8,815 bases of DNA from Candidatus Shapirobacteria bacterium (lineage in GTDB: Bacteria; Patescibacteriota; Microgenomatia; UBA12405): assembly GCA_018500045.2 (NCBI GenBank), contig JAHBAQ020000001.1:1-8815 (forward strand), given 5' to 3'. The notes under the pieces are model-generated. The model was given only the letters and a program-made list of their open reading frames with translations. It was not told where the DNA came from and did no database searches. The position numbers and the translations under genes are program-made. This document shows, piece after piece, positions 4,525 to 8,815 of the stretch; position 1 is the first letter of the stretch, and each line of letters opens with the position of its first letter.

Positions 4525-6734
4525 TCCATCCTCCATTGAGTAATAACTTTAACTACTTCTTTTGGCATTTTAAAAGGTAAACTAGCATCGTATCGGACTA
4601 AGACTGAAGGATTATCATTGTTATTCATACCATCAGCAAATGATCTTCTAAAATCAACCGAAGCATAACCATAAACACTACCATTAATAACTAATTGGTT
4701 AGCAGCAATACCAGTAGCTCCAACCGAACTAGCAACTAAAGCAGCGTTAATCTGGGCGACATTAGTATCAATAGTAATATTACCACTAGCAATAATGACT
4801 CTAAATTGACCATCATTAATATTTTCATTAATTTCCAAGTCGCCTTGAACAAAGATAATATCTTTTGCTGCATTAATGTCCGACCATCTCCGATTACCAA
4901 TAAACGTTGTCCCTACACCTAATTTAGTGAAATACTCATTCTTTAAATTAGCGTGAGTGTAATTACCAATATCTATTGGTTTATTAAAATAATTTCTACT
5001 CTGAAGTTTACAGCGGTCAAAATTAGATAATAGAGAAGAAGGATATTTATCCCAAATTATTCCATGGACGGAAGTGGCACACATACCTAAATTAGTTGAG
5101 TTACTAATTGGACAAGTTACCGGAACATAGTTATCAATCAAACCACCAGCAAAGATATTACCATCATTAACACTAAACCAAGGGTCCTGTTCCATAATTG
5201 AAGAGTAATCAACCTGAAGATTAGGATCATCATCATAAGGATCAACAATCCTAGTATCACCCAAATTAATAGTTATATTACTAATACAGCGTCCATTAAC
5301 TCGGGCTTCATCTGGCTCTATACCCGGGAAATCTCGAAAATCAGCTACATAGGTAGTGGCTTCACTCCATCTAAGTTTCCGACTATCTTCATTATTACTG
5401 CTAAATGTCGGCGAATCTACCACCATTTCACTACTCAAACCAACATTACTATTGTAAACTAAACCAAATTCTTTTCTACTAGAAATAGCATTAGAATAAC
5501 CTAAGTTACTGGAACATAAACCACCACTAGGAAGATCACTGCTATCAAAAAATGTCCCGCCAATATCTAACAAACAATCCCAAACTTTAAAATTACGAGT
5601 GGAGTACGTCCACGGACCTTTACCTGGAGGATTATGTTCATCTTCCAACTGATATTCCACCCTATAAGTATTGGCGGTAAAGTCAGCAGTATCCATCATA
5701 AAATCAACTCTACCTAAAGCATTTGGTGGTCTAACATCAGAAACAACCTGACTACCGCCAGAAATTGGAGTAAATCTCAGTTGGGCTGATTTGATATCAT
5801 CAAAACCATTAGCATCAGTAATTTGCAATTTCCAAATTACCTGAGTTGTACCATCAAAAGCCGATTGACAATTATTATTAATGCTAACTCCACTTCTAGT
5901 ATCAGGTCGAACTGGTGTAATCACTACTGGCGGTGTACCACTTCCAACAGGCGGAGTACCAATAGTAGGTGTTGGTCGTTCCAGTGCCGGCGTTGCCGTA
6001 ATTTTTGGGATATTATCGTTCGGCGCCGAACAACCAACAGCCGAATCACACTGTCCATCACACGTCCAATTATAAACACCATCAAGACCATCACGATCTA
6101 CCCATGCTGCAGTATTATTAGTCACACAACGTTGCGCTGGGTCAGGAGCGCTTACATCTTCATAATATTGAACATTAGCCGCAGTGCCACACCTACTTTG
6201 AATTACATCCAACTTCGTCGCTTCGCATTCTACACTCAAACCACCACCACAAGTACCGGTACAGTTCCAAGTCCAACTATTAGTATGCTCATCCCAATTT
6301 CTCACACTAGTTGAACACCTACTGCTCCCCGGAGGACTACCAGGACAATAACTATTACCATCAGCACTTCCACAACTACCAGATTTAGCGCTACAACAAT
6401 AATAATAACCACTTTCAGTTGTCTCTATTCCTCCAGTAGATGCACAAAGTGACGCTGTACAAGCACGAAAATTATAATCAAAACCACAACCATCACAAGT
6501 ACTACCCCAACCAGCACCAACACAACTTTTAGAAATGGAACCACTGCCTTTAACACAAGAGTATGTCCCAAACATATCCGATTGACACTCACCAGTGCTG
6601 TAACTGGCAGTCTCACTACCACTACAAGTACCTACTAGATTGCAATCACCAGTAAAATGAGCGGCAAAAACTACATTTTTATTCATCAAAAAAAATAAAA
6701 ATACCAAAACCACAATATTCCTAAATAAAATCAT
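4521..6734 (-). CDS. Large secreted cysteine-rich multidomain protein, candidate pilus-associated adhesin
   Basis: A 737-residue protein not matched to a named family. A signal peptide covers about 1-24 (hydrophobic 7-17, likely cut near VVFA-A). Residues 31-235 hold 22 cysteines, with Gly/Ser-rich spacing and two related units, SWTWNCTGTCGGG (153-165) and YNWTCDGQC (221-229), each continuing to a further Cys. A Pro/Thr linker follows at about 242-280. A likely Ig-like beta sandwich at about 289-387 (ITDANGFDDI at 305-314) is bracketed by C289 and C387. The C-terminal part includes DPWFSVNDGNIFAGG (517-531) and a strand-rich, solenoid-like stretch at about 625-690 (DLEINENI, GNITIDTNV, LVINGSVYG), ending in QWRME. 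Thus at least four modules lie outside the membrane. It is followed, with ATGA overlap, by the PilX-like gene, the usual neighbour of PilY1, but no vWA or propeller domain is recognisable. Adhesin or pilus-tip function is inference. Confidence 0.7.
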   Translation of the reverse strand: MILFRNIVVLVFLFFLMNKNVVFAAHFTGDCNLVGTCSGSETASYSTGECQSDMFGTYSCVKGSGSISKSCVGAGWGSTCDGCGFDYNFRACTASLCASTGGIETTESGYYYCCSAKSGSCGSADGNSYCPGSPPGSSRCSTSVRNWDEHTNSWTWNCTGTCGGGLSVECEATKLDVIQSRCGTAANVQYYEDVSAPDPAQRCVTNNTAAWVDRDGLDGVYNWTCDGQCDSAVGCSAPNDNIPKITATPALERPTPTIGTPPVGSGTPPVVITPVRPDTRSGVSINNNCQSAFDGTTQVIWKLQITDANGFDDIKSAQLRFTPISGGSQVVSDVRPPNALGRVDFMMDTADFTANTYRVEYQLEDEHNPPGKGPWTYSTRNFKVWDCLLDIGGTFFDSSDLPSGGLCSSNLGYSNAISSRKEFGLVYNSNVGLSSEMVVDSPTFSSNNEDSRKLRWSEATTYVADFRDFPGIEPDEARVNGRCISNITINLGDTRIVDPYDDDPNLQVDYSSIMEQDPWFSVNDGNIFAGGLIDNYVPVTCPISNSTNLGMCATSVHGIIWDKYPSSLLSNFDRCKLQSRNYFNKPIDIGNYTHANLKNEYFTKLGVGTTFIGNRRWSDINAAKDIIFVQGDLEINENINDGQFRVIIASGNITIDTNVAQINAALVASSVGATGIAANQLVINGSVYGYASVDFRRSFADGMNNNDNPSVLVRYDASLPFKMPKEVVKVITQWRME
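4530..4534 (-). promoter_or_regulatory. Ribosome-binding site of the PilX-like gene
   Basis: The minus strand reads GGAGG-atgga-ATG. The core Shine-Dalgarno lies inside the last codons of the upstream cysteine-rich gene and 5 bases before ATG 4524. It overlaps the competing ATG at 4536, which rules that one out as the main start. Confidence 0.8.
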
Positions 6735-7543
6735 TGATTCTCTAAAAAAACAATTATTGAAAGAACAAATGGCATACTTTCATTAGAGATACGACTAATA
6801 TCATCTCTTTTTTTTATACTAGGTAAACTACTATCTAAAACTTTATATCTAACAGAAATATTATTAGAGAAAACACTATTCAATAAATCTCTATTCGCAA
6901 AAACACCATAATTATTAATCTCCGTTATTAACCGAGATACTGTCGCACTATCACCCAAAGGAACATCCTTCACTGACTCAGTATTAACCATATTATCCAT
7001 TAACATCAAAACAATTACATTACCTTTCAATTTTTCTAAGTAAGATAATACATCTTTTTTACTTTTTAGTTTTATATCTTCTCTATGACTAAAGGTATTT
7101 TGCTGTTCAGATTTTCTAATAAAGAAAAAAACATTATCATCATTAATTGCATAAATTGGAATTTTCACAGGAACAACAACCCTTTCATTGTTCTTACTAT
7201 CAAAACCAATAAGCATTATTATATAATCATCTCTTTCTAAAAAATCCATTAATAAACCTTCAACCCTAGAAGAATTTTCTAATCCTAGTCTTCTAATTGG
7301 TAAAGTCCCAACAGCACTCAAAAGTTTTTTTTCTATTAATTCACTACTAAATTTTGATGAAAAATTCAAAAAATCACAAACTTGGCGATCAACCCCAAAA
7401 AGAGACACACACTCAGTCAATTTACTAATGTTTTTAGTTTTATTAAACTTAATACCATCTTTCGTATTAAGTTTCACAAACCATACAGCGACAATAGAAC
7501 AAATTATTAAAGATACAAAAACAATTAAAACTAAACGCTTCAT
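6731..7543 (-). CDS. Membrane-anchored protein of unknown function, paralogue of the next upstream gene
   Basis: A 270-residue protein I do not recognise. One hydrophobic segment at about 4-23 after MKR is a signal anchor or uncleaved signal peptide, so the rest should lie outside the cytoplasm. C45 and C56 could pair. From about residue 83 it aligns with the C-terminal half of the protein encoded at 7575-8777: LGL 86-88, KIP 127-129, VLS 165-167, V-x-T 186-188, GDS 197-199 and NY 211-212 fall in the same order with nearly constant offset. It differs by lacking the long acidic linker. The stop overlaps the start of the cysteine-rich gene as ATGA, so the two are translated together. No Shine-Dalgarno sequence precedes the ATG; a TACAAT lies 7 bases upstream. 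The coding strand holds two A8 runs (6808-6815, 7325-7332). A role with the pilus proteins downstream is suggested only by linkage. Confidence 0.75.
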   Translation of the reverse strand: MKRLVLIVFVSLIICSIVAVWFVKLNTKDGIKFNKTKNISKLTECVSLFGVDRQVCDFLNFSSKFSSELIEKKLLSAVGTLPIRRLGLENSSRVEGLLMDFLERDDYIIMLIGFDSKNNERVVVPVKIPIYAINDDNVFFFIRKSEQQNTFSHREDIKLKSKKDVLSYLEKLKGNVIVLMLMDNMVNTESVKDVPLGDSATVSRLITEINNYGVFANRDLLNSVFSNNISVRYKVLDSSLPSIKKRDDISRISNESMPFVLSIIVFLENQ

Positions 7544-7549
7544 CTAAAT

Positions 7550-7573
7550 GATTGTACAACAATTGTGACAATC
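7550..7573. repeat. Small inverted repeat with -10-like element between the two paralogous genes
   Basis: The 31-base gap holds GATTGT and ACAATC as 6-base arms around a 12-base loop that itself contains CAATTG. The stem is AT-rich and no U-run follows, so it is not an intrinsic terminator. On the minus strand TACAAT (7556-7551; 5 of 6 matches to TATAAT) overlaps one arm and lies 7 bases before the ATG at 7543. It could be a promoter with an operator, or chance in AT-rich DNA. Confidence 0.3.
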
Positions 7574-7574
7574 G

Positions 7575-8777
7575 TTAAAAGAAGTGAACTCCTAGTGTGA
7601 CTGGTATTGTGCTTACATCAATAGTGTTTAAAGCCAAAATACTAGATGTGACCTGGTTAATATCAGCCCCATTTTTAATTTGCCAAGTAGTTAATCCTGG
7701 ATCTTTAAACTTACTTTTTCCAATAGCACTTCTATACAATTCATAAGTAAGACTTCTAGAAAATAGATAGTTTGTTTGAAGATCTGTCACATAGTTTACA
7801 GTAGAGTCACCATAGCTTCTGACGTTATTTATATCGGCTGTTTCTACTTTATCAGTGTATAAATCAAGAATAAAATCACTACCAATCATTGAAGATAAAA
7901 AACTTGATAGAACTTCCTTGTTTTTTGTAGAACTTGTAGAAACACTACCAGCAAACCAGTTTCTCCCTTTCAATTGAGTAATATTAAATTTAAGAGGACA
8001 AGCTGGATCACAAAGTGGAATAAGAGGTATTTTAAGTGCTGTTACAAAACGATCTTTTTTTTTATTTTGAGTTCCTATAATAAGAAAAAAGTTATTATTG
8101 ATTTGATTCTCCAAATATCCTAAATATATCCCTTGAATGTTTTGAGTATGTGCCAGTCCAAGGCCATCTGTATTTTCGTCATTTAGTATAATTAGTTTAT
8201 TTTTTATATCTTCATCTGTATATCCAATATCACCTTCTGTAGTTGCAGGAGCAGCATTTAGGTAATTTACCGCATTTTTTATTGTTATTTCTTCAAGAGT
8301 TCTTTCGGTTTCGGTAGTTCCAACACCTTCTAAAGTTTTGACTGCTGATTTTTCATTGTTATTAACAACATTACTCGCATATTGCACTTCGCCACCATTA
8401 TTATTCGGCACCTCAACTCCAACATCTCCACTTGTTACCACTCCATTATCTGCGTTAGCTAATAAATCACCAACACCTTTTGTGGTTATCTCTCCTTCTG
8501 TAGTATTAACCTCAGATTCATTTGAATTATCTTCAGGTAATTGAGGCATTTCATCTTTCCCTAAAACTTCTGATGCAACTTCAGATTCAATCTTTGTTGG
8601 ATTATCAACTGTCGGAGTAGTTTCTTCAGCCATAGCCCCAATTCCTGAAGCCATCATCATACTAGCAGCAGCGGCAGCAATAGGTTTTTTAAATCTGGCA
8701 AAAATACTTTCTTTAACCGGTTGACCTCGGTTATCAATATAACCTTTTGAGTTGACTTCTAATTCCATATTACTCAT
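7575..8777 (-). CDS. Secreted protein of unknown function with long signal peptide and acidic linker
   Basis: A 400-residue protein I do not recognise. The N-terminus has an unusually long polar n-region (1-31), then a hydrophobic Ala/Met core at about 32-46 and an A-M-A site at 48-50, so signal peptidase cleavage after A50 is likely. Residues 51-180 are low-complexity, rich in Glu, Asp, Thr, Val and Asn, with hardly any Lys: a probable flexible linker. The folded part at about 185-400 is homologous to the protein encoded at 6731-7543, with anchors LGL 206-208, KIP 249-251, VLS 289-291, V-x-T 311-313, GDS 323-325 and NY 336-337. It carries a C-x-x-x-C (C256, C260) that the paralogue lacks. 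The chain ends in strand-like VTLGVHFF. A run of nine A on the coding strand (8055-8063) is a possible slippage site. It is the first gene of the operon in the window and has a promoter-like pair just upstream. Confidence 0.75.
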   Translation of the reverse strand: MSNMELEVNSKGYIDNRGQPVKESIFARFKKPIAAAAASMMMASGIGAMAEETTPTVDNPTKIESEVASEVLGKDEMPQLPEDNSNESEVNTTEGEITTKGVGDLLANADNGVVTSGDVGVEVPNNNGGEVQYASNVVNNNEKSAVKTLEGVGTTETERTLEEITIKNAVNYLNAAPATTEGDIGYTDEDIKNKLIILNDENTDGLGLAHTQNIQGIYLGYLENQINNNFFLIIGTQNKKKDRFVTALKIPLIPLCDPACPLKFNITQLKGRNWFAGSVSTSSTKNKEVLSSFLSSMIGSDFILDLYTDKVETADINNVRSYGDSTVNYVTDLQTNYLFSRSLTYELYRSAIGKSKFKDPGLTTWQIKNGADINQVTSSILALNTIDVSTIPVTLGVHFF

Positions 8778-8786
8778 TTTTAATAG

Positions 8787-8815
8787 ATCTTATCTTAAAA
8801 CCTATAATATATAAA
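8787..8815 (-). promoter_or_regulatory. Possible operon promoter upstream of the secreted protein
   Basis: On the minus strand TTTATA (8815-8810; 4 of 6 matches to TTGACA) and TAAGAT (8792-8787; 4 of 6 to TATAAT) are separated by exactly 17 bases, and the ATG at 8777 begins 9 bases past the -10. The geometry copies that of the rpsP promoter and would again give a nearly leaderless mRNA. The hexamers are weak and the sequence is very AT-rich. The window ends here, so other promoters may lie further upstream. Confidence 0.35.

Noticed and set aside
5881..6075. Short + strand frame rich in Gly/Val/Pro
   Set aside because: Complement of the Pro/Thr linker of the cysteine-rich protein, so the composition is an artefact.
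5823..6314. 163-codon open frame on the + strand inside the cysteine-rich gene
   Set aside because: It is antisense to a gene with a signal peptide and clear modules; its Ser/Thr/Arg/Ile-rich composition is the mirror of Gly/Cys/Asn codons. No start signal or family motif.
6425..6622. Hydrophobic 65-codon frame in another register of the cysteine-rich gene
   Set aside because: Val/Leu richness arises from shifted Gly/Cys/Ser codons; it lies wholly inside the better supported frame and has no ribosome-binding site.
2705..6734. Alternative genetic code (UGA read as glycine)
   Set aside because: UGA ends pilM, pilO, the cysteine-rich gene and the gene at 6731, at ATGA junctions and at natural protein ends; reading through would add out-of-family residues.
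7544..7574. Hairpin in the gap as an intrinsic terminator
   Set aside because: The stem is 6 AT-rich pairs with a 12-base loop and no following U-run; the flanking genes share direction and are closely spaced.
8338..8544. 68-codon + strand frame opposite the acidic linker
   Set aside because: Ser/Thr/Pro/Leu composition is the complement of Glu/Val/Gly/Asn linker codons.
1..8815. CRISPR array, tRNA, rRNA or insertion sequence
   Set aside because: No regularly spaced long repeats, no cloverleaf-like stretch, and no transposase motif or terminal inverted repeats were seen on either strand.

Overview
The window looks like a piece of a small, AT-rich bacterial genome of the Candidate Phyla Radiation (Patescibacteria), possibly Microgenomates-like. 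This is inferred from gene content and style: very tight packing, ATGA stop/start overlaps, a ribosomal S16 gene followed directly by a small KH-domain gene, and a type IV pilus PilM-PilN-PilO set joined to large unfamiliar secreted proteins. UGA works as a normal stop: four genes end in UGA, three of them inside ATGA junctions. That argues against the UGA=Gly code of Gracilibacteria/SR1. The species cannot be named from the sequence.

Left part, + strand (1-1404): an RNA-processing and translation cluster. It holds the last 18 codons of an upstream gene that looks like the end of NusB, then ribonuclease III (rnc), ribosomal protein S16 (rpsP) with an acidic tail, and a KhpA-type KH protein. 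A good promoter lies so close to the rpsP start that its mRNA should be almost leaderless. The two short spacers around rpsP are built of ACTTT repeats. rimM and trmD, which often follow rpsP elsewhere, are absent.

Right part, - strand (8777 down to 1394): seven genes in one direction with gaps of 0-31 bases, probably one operon. In transcription order they are: a secreted protein with a long signal peptide and an acidic linker; a membrane-anchored protein that is its distant paralogue; a 737-residue secreted cysteine-rich multidomain protein; a PilX-like minor pilin; then pilM, pilN and pilO. The last three form the cytoplasmic/inner-membrane platform of a type IV pilus. The first four are exported and are best read, as inference, as pilus-associated or surface parts, with the cysteine-rich protein in the position where PilY1-type adhesins often sit next to PilX. 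No PilP, secretin, PilB/PilT ATPase or PilC is present here, which fits a cell without an outer membrane whose motor genes lie elsewhere.

The two arms converge: khpA and pilO overlap tail to tail by 11 bases with no visible terminator. No stretch over 300 bases lacks a gene, and I see no tRNA, rRNA, CRISPR array or insertion sequence. The most novel material is the four-gene exported block at 3751-8777, especially the undescribed paralogous pair and the cysteine-rich protein.
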